Assembly (NCBI GenBank): GCA_032622095.1
Contig: CP136064.1
Span: 278,219,614-278,283,613 of the forward strand
DNA length: 64,000 nucleotides
Origin: Siphonodentalium dalli
Taxonomy: Eukaryota > Mollusca > Scaphopoda > Gadilida > Siphonodentaliidae
Direction: 5' to 3'
Below, piece by piece: positions 44,700 through 55,677 of this stretch; the first letter of the stretch is position 1; every line of letters starts with the position of its first letter. Position numbers and translations under genes: made by a program. The notes beneath the pieces are model-generated. The model saw nothing but the letters and a program-made list of their open reading frames with translations. It was not told where the DNA came from and searched no databases.

Positions 44700-45962
44700 C
44701 AGATAATACGTTCAATAAACGACCTTGACCTCTTTTGTTGAACTTATTATCTGAACATTTCCTATGGGATAACTACTCATCAATGATGCTTTAGTATAGA
44801 GAGGGTTAAACTTATTATCTGAACATTTCCTATGGGATAACTACTCATCAATGATGCTTTAGTATAGAGAGGGTTAAACTTATTATCTGAACATTTCCTA
44901 TGGGATAACTACTCATCAATGATGCTTTAGTATAGAAATGGTAATACTTATTATCTGAACATTTCCTATGGGATAACTACTCATCAATGATGCTTTAGTA
45001 TAGAAATGGTAATACTTATTATCTGAACATTTCCTATGGGATAACTACTCATCAATGATGCTTTAGTATAGAAATGGTAATACTTATTATCTGAACATTT
45101 CCTATGGGATAACTACTCATCAATGATGCTTTAGTATAGAAATGGTAATACTTATTATCTGAACATTTCCTATGGGATAACTACTCATCAATGATGCTTT
45201 AGTATAGAAATGGTAATACTTATTATCTGAACATTTCCTATGGGATAACTACTCATCAATGATGCTTTAGTATAGAGAGGGTTAAACTTATTATCTGAAC
45301 ATTTCCTATTGGATAACTACTCATCAATGATGCTTTAGTATAGAAATGGTAATACTTATTATCTGAACATTTCCTATGGGATAACTACTCATCAATGATG
45401 CTTTAGTATAGAAATGGTAATACTTATTATCTGAACATTTCCTATGGGATAACTACTCATCAATGATGCTTTAGTATAGAAATGGTAATACTTATTATCT
45501 GAACATTTCCTATGGGATAACTACTCATCAATGATGCTTTAGTATAGAAATGGTAATACTTATTATCTGAACATTTCCTATGGGATAACTACTCATCAAT
45601 GATGCTTTAGTATAGAAATGGTAATACTTATTATCTGAACATTTCCTATGGGATAACTACTCATCAATGATGCTTTAGTATAGAAATGGTAATACTTATT
45701 ATCTGAACATTTCCTATGGGATAACTACTCATCAATGATGCTTTAGTATAGAAATGGTAATACTTATTATCTGAACATTTCCTATGGGATAACTACTCAT
45801 CAATGATGCTTTAGTATAGAAAGCGTTAAACTTATTATCTGAACATTTCCTATGGGATAACTACTCATCAATGATGCTTTAGTATAGAAAGCGTTAAACT
45901 TATTATCTGAACATTTCCTATGGGATAACTACTCATCAATGATGCTTTAGTACATAAGTGGT
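44700..45962 (-). repeat. 68-bp satellite array, about 18 units, inverted
   Basis: Complement of the 20.1 kb array: CTTATTATCTGAACATTTCC, TATGGGATAACTACTCATCA, ATGATGCTTTAGTATAGAAA. Units are much more uniform than in the other array, with only three end variants (GAGAGGGTTAAA, GAAATGGTAATA, GAAAGCGTTAAA). At the left edge a forward half unit (GAAATGTTCAGATAATACG) makes a foldback. Confidence 0.92.
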
Positions 45963-46799
45963 TAAAGTAAAGTTGATTTGAACGTATAGTCTGGTATATC
46001 TGATGCTCTGCTAAAGTCTGCTTATCATTTCCAGAATATGATACGAAATGGCTCACATGAGTACGAAATAACTCACGACCAGAGGTTACGGCATGACCAC
46101 ATCGGTTACGAGTTGGTAGGGTACGACATTTCGAGGGCAAAACTGACTTCCCTTATAAGATTGATTTCAGTTGTCATCGTAATACATGGAGCTCTGAATG
46201 CATTTTGTTTATTTTGAAGCACGATCTTAGTTATACTCATGTATTAAATTCCTGTTATGTAACGATTTACTATAGTATCTATTCTATACATGTGCACTTG
46301 AAGTTCGAAAACACGATATATTCTCCTTGAATACCCACGGGAGTTAAACAAATTGGTGCATATTTCCCTTATCTGAGTTGGCGTAATTGAATTAAATTGC
46401 ATTTAGCTTCGTTTATAATATATTGGCATAATAAAGATAAACTTCATGAAACTACACGATGTTTAGAAATTGCCTGCTATCCATCATGCTGATAAGCTGC
46501 ATTCTGTGGCAGTGATATGCACATTGGTGTCAAGGCCAATAATGATGAAATCTTCATTCTGCCGCAATGTTCGTGGAAACTTGGTGAGAATAATTGAATG
46601 CATAGGACGCAAATTGCCACAGAAACATCTTCACTCGTCGACTGCTGTTCGTTTACGTGCTTCAACTCAATTTATGTAAGGGTCTGTATATAATAAATGT
46701 CGTTTAAAGATGCTCTCTCTCTTCCTATAACAAATTGTATATAGTTTCCTGGGTTTAAATAATAACTATGAATCGAAGACCCATGAAACGCTTCTATCA
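45963..46799. other. Unassigned DNA between satellite and LINE remnant
   Basis: CGAAATGGCTCACATGAGTA and GAAATAACTCACGACCAGAG suggest a short local repeat. GAAACGCTTCTATCAATTAA (46787) is the complement of text at 1880 and 61672. Confidence 0.4.
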
Positions 46800-48540
46800 A
46801 TTAATATTAACTGTACCTCACCGACAACTGCAGATGACATTACTATAGTTTCCCTCACAAAAGCTGGTTTGGACAACTTGATGAAAATCTGCTTCAACTA
46901 TATACAGCAAGAAATGGCGCTTATGTTTTTCAAAATCAAAGAGTTCCGTTGTCGTATACAACGAATCGAAACAACAACACACAAGCTAACAAGGTCGTGG
47001 ATTCTTGTGAGTGACACGATCGATGGAAGCACCGACTGTCGCCATCTGGGCATTTCTCAAGGAAAGTTCGGCAGCACTGTTAACCGTGCTACAAATATCT
47101 CTGAAGTGTTGAGAAAAACATATTTTTCTATCGCTGGTAGGAAATCCTTAAGTATGTGCACCCCTCTCACAATGAATAATCTCCTACACACGGTTGTGAT
47201 TCCAAAGGCTCTGAACTCCTATATATTCAACAGATGACAACGCTCTCTGCACAATTGAAAAGGGTTTACGTTCATGTATAAAGCACATGCAGAATATTCC
47301 AACAAGGGCGAGTACAAACCTCTCACTCAGTATCCTGTGATTTCTACCGATGAGTCACCAACTACACGTGAGAAAACTTCTCTTCCTCGGCGAACTTATC
47401 CACTTGCCTGCGACTCGAGACTTCCTTTGCGAATTTTCCTGAAAAACATCTATATGCACCATCTATTCAATGCGAATACCACCGGTTATGCAAAAGACGT
47501 CATCGATGTTCTAGAATTATATTATACAATATGTCTTCTTATCTTATCCCAAAGAAGACCATTTGGAAGCAACTCGTCAAGTTGACCATAAGAGCTCACT
47601 ATTGTGATGCATGGACTTCAGCAGTGGGTGCCAATGGTCGCTCTGCTAATCTTCTCCTCATTCATAACCAGCCTATCTCAGTCTGGAGTGTGTGGCGACT
47701 TCTCGCTGCCCACTCTAACAGGAGTTTGGAACTGAACAATCTTGCGAGACTTCTGAATAGATTGCTGTTCGAGAACAATGCCCGATGCATGTTGTGTGGC
47801 CACACATATAACAATTATTTAATGAAATTGCACATATTACAGATCTGTCACATTGTACAGACTCCGATATAATTACTGGTGTATGGTTATCGATAGCTTC
47901 GATATCCAACGATTCAGTTACATGGGTGCCCTCCCAAACTACCATTTAAAGGCCCACTTCATTTTCGAGTCACCGATTATTTTTTTTATAGTGACTTGAT
48001 ATACGGTTTTAATAACAATCTATGCCATAAAATATTATTAAAATACTATAATTCATCACTATTTGAAACATCAGTGTCTCAGAAGATGCCCACACAGAAA
48101 TAGAAAACTGCTGAAGACCCCCCCCCCCCCTCTGGCATCCAGAATGCAACAGAATTCAAACTTTTTCAATGGAAGGGGAAGAACTCTATCTTTAATATAT
48201 AGAGTTATTCCCCCTGCATTGACAATAATACTGATTTTTACTTCAATCTTGATGACAAAACTCAACAAAAACAACATGTCCACAGTTTATTACACCGGAT
48301 AAGTTGATAATACAATGTTTTGGAGCTTCCTCTTTCAAATGGTATATAATATGGCATACATTTTATATATGTAATCTGGGGGTTCGAAAATTAAGTGGGA
48401 CTTTAAATGCGCTGTTACTTGGCAGTACCCAGCTTGGTCGTCATATCACGACTGAGTCATGGGAGCAGCTCATCATCGCATCTGCTGCATTTCTGTATGT
48501 TGGCTGTCAACTAATTCGCCCCGAAAATTGAAAGATGTGA
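46800..48540 (+). pseudogene. Decayed LINE (non-LTR retrotransposon) ORF2 3' portion
   Basis: The frame starting near 46812 contains the reverse-transcriptase core box P-T-T-A-D-D-I (ADD at 46830-46838), then DNLMKICFNY, DCRHLGIS (the RHLGI element typical of LINE RTs), and NNLLHTVVIPKALNSYIF, matching the V-P-LYG region. It stops at 47237. Later segments continue in other frames: KGLRSCIKHMQNIPTRAS, KLLFLGELIHLP, a C-x-x-C-G-H Cys motif followed by LHILQ, and GSTQLGRHITTESWEQL after the MITE 47946-48406. Several frameshifts and stops make it non-functional. A CR1/L2-like clade is likely but not proven. The endonuclease and 5' half are absent, as usual for 5'-truncated LINEs. Confidence 0.75.
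47946..48406. mobile_element. CCCACTTAAT-family MITE inserted in a LINE remnant
   Basis: TTAAAGGCCCACTTCATTTT and AAATTAAGTGGGACTTTAA, with TTAA at both ends. LINE-derived coding sequence resumes directly after it. It provides uninterrupted reference sequence for the sites disrupted in the copies at 18777 and 24355. Confidence 0.8.
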
Positions 48541-49049
48541 TTCACATGACATTTGCGGGTAGTTATCATTACTACGTGGACTCTGAACAAGAACGCAATT
48601 AAACTGTGCGCGCGAGGTGCTGATTTCCGTCTATATTCACCGCAATCACCCCAGTAGGTCTCTCAAGTGGACATATATATTCAACTATGATCTGGATCCT
48701 TGCCACCCACATCTACAATGTTTCCTCATATTCTCGGATTTGCCTTGCTCTATACATACAATGTACACCTCTTTCCAATTTATGTATACAATGTTCTTCC
48801 TTGTAAATAGCTGCTCGTGTATAGTCCAGATACAATGGTCTCGTTACCACATACTTTCTGTAACTGATATGTATATATGCTCTTCATACGTGGAGGTCAA
48901 TAAACAATAACAATTCAACACCGAAATCTTGAGTGGCGAGGATTTTCGAGTGCGATATCGTTATGTTGTAAACAATATGGTGGCAATTTTAAAGAAAGTC
49001 TAACCAGTGTTGAGTGTTTTGCGTATCGCACACTCTTTATGTACTGCAC

Positions 49050-49255
49050 TGTATCATAACATGGCTTTTGTTTACAAACAAGGCGTATGCTCATGACAAT
49101 AACATGCTATTTATGCGATATTTATGATTGGTACCGTATAAGAACAAAATATGTTTATATTTTTAATATTCTTTCTGCTTGTGGCGGTTTTTAATGGATG
49201 TGACTATTTTAACAGCAATGCACATCGCGAAGGCCATCTGTGCCTTTAAATACAA
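49050..49255 (+). repeat. Dispersed repeat (AGATCCGGATATGG), diverged copy 3
   Basis: TTTGTTTACAAACAAGGCGT, GACAATAACATGCTATTTAT, TTAATATTCTTTCTGCTTGT and TGTGCCTTTAAA run parallel to 2350-2520. Confidence 0.45.
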
Positions 49256-49469
49256 AATTCCACGAAACAAGAATATCGAGTAAGAGCCGTTTATGCCCAG
49301 CGAAGTGCACACATTCCATGGCGGGGTGTACTTCGACATTGTGAAGATTGGTAAGATAATCTGCTGCGCTGTGGGCCTAACAGCGGTTAATCTCACCGAG
49401 CCAGACATACAATAACATCTGCAGTCGTAAATCAAAAAACTCATTTATTTAATGCCGACTTTACGCATA

Positions 49470-49850
49470 AATGTTACGGCATATCCGAATCCCGGCATTC
49501 CCCCGGGCAACCATACACTCAACTCTCATCTTAACCCGAAACCCGGCACCCCCACTCAATATATCGATCAGAATCCCGGCACCCCCGGGCAACCATACGC
49601 TCAACTCTCATCTTAACCCGAAACCCGGCACGCAACCCCCGGGGCAACCATACACTCAACTCTCGTCTTAACCCGGAACCGACACCCCCACCCCCGGGCA
49701 ACCATACGCTCAACTCTCATCTTAACCCGAAACCCGGCACCCCACCCCGGGGCAACCATACACTCAACTCTCATCACGCATGAATGTTACTGCATAACCG
49801 AATCCCGGGATGCCGCCGTACAACCATACACTCAACTCTCATCTAACTCC
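49470..49850 (+). repeat. GC-rich minisatellite, ~50-90 bp units
   Basis: CAACCATACACTCAACTCTC, TCATCTTAACCCGAAACCC and GGCACCCC recur five to six times with indels. Open frames on both strands are short and repeat-driven. Confidence 0.8.
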
Positions 49851-49959
49851 ATGTCTGGGCTACATGATAAATCACGTGTCAATTTGAATTTCAAAAGCTG
49901 AGAAAAACAAGCAAATATAAGTATACAAGCAAGCCTTGCAATAGCGTGTCCAACATTTT

Positions 49960-50304
49960 CAGAATGAGGTCCCCAGTAGGTGAATTTGGTGAATTAACCG
50001 AATTAACCACCCCGGGACCTCATTCTACCTATAGGCCTCAACTGCTATCTGCTATGGGAGACTTAGGAATAGATTGATGTTCCCCATTTGAAGTTGGTGA
50101 TGTTCACCCATTAGTCACCTCGATTATGCATGCATTTTATCTTCTCCAAATTAGGGGATATAGAAATTGAACAGAAGGGTAAAAGTAACTAAAACAATGT
50201 TAATTTGAGACTATAAAGATACTTCTTAGAAGATGAGGCCTAAGCAGATTGAGGTCCCAAGAGGGTGAATTTGGTGATGTTAGCCCTCTGGGGACCTCAT
50301 TCTG
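49960..50304. mobile_element. GAGGTCCCCAG palindromic MITE, copy 1
   Basis: CAGAATGAGGTCCCCAG on the left and CTGGGGACCTCATTCTG on the right. Within is a further inverted copy of GAATGAGGTCCC (about 50012-50024). Shared interior: AACTGCTAT ... GGGAGAC, GATTATGCATG and TAACAATG-type blocks also seen at 53369. Confidence 0.68.
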
Positions 50305-50476
50305 CAAATGTCAGAAACACAATTGTACACGCCACTTGAAATGACATATCTTTCTCGATTATAGTAACATGTAGAATGGCTGTTCTGAGTAAAATCATAG
50401 TAATCTGTCTGACGAAATTGGGTAGGCGTCCCATTACTACCAGCAGGAATTACGTAATATACGCCCCGTCACTAAC

Positions 50477-50863
50477 GCTGAATAGGTCACTCTCACCGGT
50501 TTTCTGTGGTAAAGTTACCCAGGTTCTCGAAATTGTGATAAAGTTACCCAGGTTGGAGAAGATTGTGATAAAGTTACCCAGGTTAATAACAATTCATGTT
50601 TAGCAACAAATTATTCATTTTTGCGATCAAAATGACGAACTACAGTACTAATATGTCTTAATTTATGCTTAATAAGGATTATTATTTACGTTCCAAAACT
50701 GAACAACTTTTCTCTCTGTCACTTTTAAATCGAGTTGATATTGTGATATTTGCTTAACCTGGGTAACTTTATCAAAATTCTCTCCAACCTGGGTAACTTT
50801 ATCACAAATTTAGGAACATGGGTAACTTTATCACAGAAAACCGGTGAGAGTGACCTATTCAGC
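50477..50863. mobile_element. Mutator-like MITE, GCTGAATAGG ends, perfect 9-bp TSD
   Basis: A perfect 9-bp repeat GTCACTAAC lies at 50468-50476 and 50864-50872. Termini GCTGAATAGGTCACTCTCAC are nearly the same as those at 28735. The interior is unrelated: each arm is built of three AAAGTTACCCAGGTT repeats. Confidence 0.82.
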
Positions 50864-50900
50864 GTCACTAACTCGTTGCCATATTTTATCCACCAGGCCC

Positions 50901-51035
50901 GGTTCCGTGGTTGTAGTGCTACAGGTCAAAGTTTTGGAGTAGCATTCCATATATGGAAGTCTTGAATTATTATGACACCCATATATTGAAATGCTACTCC
51001 AGAACTTTGACCGGTAGCACTAAAACCACGGAACC
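50901..51035. mobile_element. 135-bp palindromic MITE, GGTTCCGTGGTT ends
   Basis: GGTTCCGTGGTTGTAGTGCT is mirrored by AGCACTAAAACCACGGAACC; CTACAGGTCAAAGTTTTGGA and GTAGCATTCCATATATGG continue the arm, about 60 bp per side. Confidence 0.75.
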
Positions 51036-52879
51036 AGCCTTCAACCAGGGCTGGGTGAATCTCTGAAACCACGGAGCTGGATGAATCCAGTACGGCCGCG
51101 ACTCAGTGATCTCGCTTATTGCCATCCAATCGCAATACCACCAGTCAAGCTATGTGACCAATCATGCAGGCGATAGTCGCATGGAATCCCCAAGACTAGG
51201 GAAATTCCTTCAGCCAGTGCGATTCCAGTAAACCCCACGCAATAGCTATAAATAGCGTAAGAACTTTTACCGCCGCATGGGTAATTTCACACAGTGTTTA
51301 CAAATTCAGAGTTTACGACATACAATTAAACAGTAGCTGAAAGGCGTGTATAAAGAATCCAGAATTGACCAATATTACCTAACGCGTCCAATTGAATTGA
51401 ATTTTATCAAGTATTTCAACATTTACTGGTACTGCGATCTGAGCAATCTGAGGTAGTTTTCATTTTTGGATTTGGCTTAAAAAGGGGTTGAAATAGAATA
51501 AGAAGCAATGCTTTTCTTTTGCGAAAACGAAAGTCGTTCGCGGAAACGAAACCTAAAGTACATCATGTCGATCAAATTTAGCTATTTTAAAGAAAAATGT
51601 GAGCGGTGACGTCATACTGCTGGTGTTGTCTGTGGAAGTTATTATAGCGACCGTAATTCGACAAATGGCGGGTTTCGTCAGACTCAGTACGTGGAGCGTT
51701 ATGAATATGTTTTTAATCGAACTGATAGAATAATAGAATAAAGGCATATATAAAGTGATAATGTTCTCAAATGGTTGTTTTTGGTTATATATATTATATA
51801 GCGTGCACTGCTTCGTAGAATAGTGTAACCAGAGTTCCATTATTTGAAAGCCTGTTGAGTACGAAGTAATGTTATTGGTGGTATATTAGCCGGAATGCGA
51901 AAATATAAATATCGTCGTCGAGTAATATGTGTACAGCTTTCAAGCAAATGTATCAAATAAATGTTATTTTATATAAGTAATCATATAAGAATGTCCCGAT
52001 TCGTGCCTGTATCTTTTGGGAGGTGGGGGGGGGGGGGGTTATAACTTTTCGTCCCACATTATCTATTTCGTCATCAGGATTTAATATTCAGGTTTGGGTG
52101 TATCATGAGAACCATGTCAGTTTCCCCCCATTTTCGTCCCAGTTTCAACATATCAAATTTACTGTAGTCGGTATATTGTACACCATAGTTCGATCATTGA
52201 GATAGTGTGCTGCTGTACAATGATCTGGTATGTTGATTATAACGGATTGTGATGTTGTATAATGATCTGGTATGTTGATTGTATCGGATTCTTGGAGCAT
52301 AGTGAGAACAACTATCTTGAACACACTTTAAACACCCGCCAGCGTGGAGTGATACGGCTTATCAGGAATGATATATCGGTGTTCTCTTTATGGGCAGCAA
52401 TATATCAAATCATATATATTGGTTTCGCCAGGGAGACATATTATAGAACCAGGTGAGACATTTTTGGTTCCTGGTATTTTTTTTCAGTGTATGTATTCAG
52501 CAGTTAAGGTATTATCCAGATTTAGGTGTTACGACGTCACTTCACCGTCGAACATCTACAGGCTATCGCATACATAGGTGTGAATGACGCGAACTCTCTT
52601 CCGTAAACAAATCTGTTGATGTACATAACTTTAATGTTTCCATTTTGCAATATGGCAACCACACAAAGTTGTTAAACGGACATTTTTTAGTAGAAAGAAA
52701 ATAGTTACCTCATTGGTATATAGGATTTTTCCCCACCACATATATATGGAACATTATAATTGTCTACCTATGCTTGAAATTCAAAGTTTGCGAAACTATA
52801 CAAAGGAAATCACTGTATGTCTCCAACGTTGGTTTGCCCCACCCTAAGCTGGGTAATATTATCAAGGAAACTCTTGAAA
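51036..52879. other. Unassigned DNA
   Basis: Host repeat to 51120 (shared with 17800-17880), a repeat piece at 51858-51975, a G-run at 52023-52038, and a tandem ~57-bp duplication at 52200-52290 (ATAATGATCTGGTATGTTGA). No gene recognised. Confidence 0.4.
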
Positions 52880-53315
52880 TGTTGGCCAGATGATCAATTA
52901 CTATTTCTTTGGCTTCGGTTGTAAACAATATTTGATTCGAGTCGAGGAACCCATCCGTCAAAACTCAGAGTGATCAGATATCGTATTTTGAAGTTTATTA
53001 TTTCCCAAGATGTGCAATTATTTGTGGCCCAGAAAACGTCGTCAAACAGACTATCTCGGATCAAATTGCGGATGAAGATGGATAATTCTAAAATCAAGTG
53101 GTAATATGGCCAAATTTCGTGATACCCAAATGCTAATACGGCCATATTTCTTTGAACAAAATGTTGATAAATAACACGTTTTGGGAAAGTTGATACCATA
53201 GTTGACAGCGGTTAGCATTATTTTGTTGCAATAACTCGATTCTGATAACTACATCGTGTTTTGAAGAAATGTTGTTGTATTTTGATGATATGGGGATCGG
53301 ATTGTGTACCTTTAA
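52880..53315. mobile_element. GGTACTCAA-family relative, old copy
   Basis: TCAATTACTATTTCTTTGGC, TTTGATTCGAGTCGAGGAAC and GATCAGATATCG, then TTGCGGATGAAGATGGATAA, and a right end GGATTGTGTACCTTTAAAG. It shares a different centre with the fragment at 26893, which points to an older subfamily. Confidence 0.6.
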
Positions 53316-53368
53316 AGTTCTGCAAATATACTACAGTCAAGCCTGGATAATTACTGCGTCTGTCGTTT

Positions 53369-54159
53369 GCAGAATGAGGTCCCCAGAGGGTGAATTTAAA
53401 AACGCTACCCCGCTAAATTCACCCTCTAGGGACCTCATTCTGCATGGCCCCAACTGCTATGGGAGAAAGAGACTCAGCTTGAAGTTCACTAATGGTGAAT
53501 ATATTGTGATGTACACCAATTGGGAACCTCGATTATGCAATGTGTAATTGTCTGCCAATGTACGGTGCCGAACATTTGTAGAATTAGGTCCCCAGAGGGT
53601 GAATTTAGTGATGCTACCCACACAGTGGGCTAGCCCATCACTAGGTCATGTCACGTATCACTACTCTGCATGACTAACGCCCGTACTTTTTAAAGTTTTG
53701 ACAGGGAACCTTATAAAGTCCAAAAAATAACGCGGGGAATATATTTCTTAGTTAATATATGTTCCCAACTCGAAGGTCCCAACTCGAAATTGCATGCTTT
53801 TCTGTGACATTGTGAGCCGATATCGCAATAAACATTGAATTAATTACCCAGGAGAAATTCCATAATTGCGACGCAAAGCAAAATCGCCCACAAAGTCACT
53901 TAAAAATCGTGACATTTCGAGTTGGTTCCCTGTAAAAACTTAAAAAAGCATCATCTAGCGCATCACCAAATTCACCCTCTGTGGACCTCATTTTGCTTAG
54001 GCCTCGTCTTCTGAGAAGCATCTATAGTCTCAAATTAACATTGTTTTAGTTACTTTTTCCTCTCTGATTAATTTATATATTTCTAATTTGGTGACGCTAG
54101 CCCGGCGTGTGGGATAGCGACACTATAAAGTCACCCTCTGCATGGGGACCTCATTCTGC
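53369..54159. mobile_element. GAGGTCCCCAG palindromic MITE, copy 2, with insertion
   Basis: GCAGAATGAGGTCCCCAGAG and GGGGACCTCATTCTGC at the ends, with a tight hairpin at 53369-53444 and additional AGAGGGTGAATTT blocks at 53580 and 53985. A piece of the AGATCATG family (53670-53970) sits inside. Confidence 0.66.
53670..53970. mobile_element. Half of an AGATCATG-family element
   Basis: GACTAACGCCCGT, GTTTTGACAGGGAACCTTAT, AAAATAACGCGGGGAATATA, CGATATCGCAATAAACATTG and AAATCGCCCACAAAGTCACT match 29235-29550. Outer ends are missing. It is embedded in the GAGGTCCCCAG element 53369-54159. Confidence 0.6.
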
Positions 54160-55191
54160 AAATGTCAGACACACTTTCAAAGGCTTGCCCGCAGTGATAT
54201 CGCTCGTCTCTTGTGTCTGTCTTGAGACTGACATTATTGCAGGTTTGTTTTTTGGATTGTCCGGATAACTCGTAATCTCCATGTGTCAATAATGCTTTTT
54301 ATGGGTGACAAATGACTTCCTCATATTTCTTGAAACGCTTTACCTTACTAACAGAACAATATATTGACAATATGCCAATCGCCCTTACTTCCTGTGGAAC
54401 AAATCCAATTGTACCGCTATACACAATACAGTGCAGATATGGGGACATGAGTTCGTTTTATTTCGCGAAAATTACTACAGTGGCATCCATTAACTCCCGG
54501 GTCAAGCAATTTAGCCAGACCTCTTATCTTTCTGATATCTATCTTCCTTCTGGTTTCCCAACATTGCCTTAAGCCAGATCGATCAACCTCGTGTGCACTC
54601 TATTATAACTTCGTTCCATCTGATTCAGCGGACCAGACAAATCAGTAGATCATGCCATGAATCTCTACTCTGGCTAACGCTCGTACGGGCGTTAGCCAGC
54701 TAGAGTAGCTAGAGGTTCATGGCATGATCTAACCAATTAGCTGCTCTAACAGTAGGGGCTGATGACCTTCTGGCGGATCCAATTACAGTATTTACAGTAT
54801 ATATATAAGTGCGGTTTCAAGCCAAAGATATATATATCTTTATTTCCTCCAATTCAGGAGAGTGTGTAATTTCGCAAAATTGGAAACTCAATTAGCATAC
54901 ATCACTGGATGGCATGGGATACATGTAAATTCATAGATTGACACCCCCAGTCCAGACCGTCCGAACGGACTTCCCTGGCTATATATATATATGCATACCC
55001 CTGCAGCTTTGGGTTCAACATTTGATAGCGTAGCCTACAAAGCGCGGGCGGTTATGACCGAAATGTTATAAAGTGTACAGCATTCTAACATATTTGCAGT
55101 CACATAAACAATTAGGTATATCAAATTCCTCTTGAAACAAATGGGATAACGTTGTTTGCTTTCAGCACATGTCATCTTAGATGAGTACTCA
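54160..55191. other. Unassigned DNA around the collapsed element
   Basis: Apart from 54647-54730 nothing was recognised. The 86-codon open frame at 54312-54572 has no motif. Confidence 0.4.
54647..54730. mobile_element. Collapsed AGATCATG element: terminal repeats only
   Basis: An 84-bp hairpin, AGATCATGCCATGAATCTCT to GGTTCATGGCATGATCT, with GGCTAACGC / GCGTTAGCC near the centre. All interior sequence of the family is absent, which suggests deletion between the arms. Confidence 0.65.
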
Positions 55192-55677
55192 CTATGAAGA
55201 CGCGATAAAGAACTCTGGTTCGTTTCGTATCAAGAGCTGCCGATGTGGTGCACATTTTAGTACTGCTCCGTGTTTCGTGTTTATAGTATGTCTGTATTTT
55301 GGCCCTATATTGGATTCCAGACGCCTGAGTAACAATGTGAGGCGGATCATTTTCCAGATTATGATGTGTTTATAGCTCGTCCGACGCCGGGAAAGAACGC
55401 AGTTTGTTTTAGTGTTGAAACGTGACGGTCGTACATAAAACGCTCTCAGCAAAACGACGCGTTTATCAAACCGTTGTTCTTTGCTAAACAGGTGCATTCT
55501 TCGGTCGAACGCACGCTTTTTTTTGATAGATTTCGTATTGATATGATCGTAACAACTGTTGAGGCACCCATCGACTAGCAGAACATGTGCAGACAGGCTT
55601 CGTGAAGTTAGATCGCATGCAAAACCTTTAAATGTTTCACCCTCTGTTGGTACGGCAGCGCTGATCGGCCTATACAT
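55192..55677 (-). CDS. Unrecognised 161-codon open frame (minus), possibly transposon-derived
   Basis: It is the longest open frame outside repeats besides the 117-bp array. The product is basic, with RSLSAHVLLVDGCLNSC near the start. The stretch LLLRRLESNIGPKYRHT faintly resembles the (D/L)xExNPGP segment found near the N-terminus of some animal LINE polyproteins. No catalytic motif is visible. The start codon lies at the border of the 37-bp array. It may be a relic of a retrotransposon or chance; treat as hypothetical. Confidence 0.2.
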   Translation of the reverse strand: MYRPISAAVPTEGETFKGFACDLTSRSLSAHVLLVDGCLNSCYDHINTKSIKKKRAFDRRMHLFSKEQRFDKRVVLLRAFYVRPSRFNTKTNCVLSRRRTSYKHIIIWKMIRLTLLLRRLESNIGPKYRHTINTKHGAVLKCAPHRQLLIRNEPEFFIASS

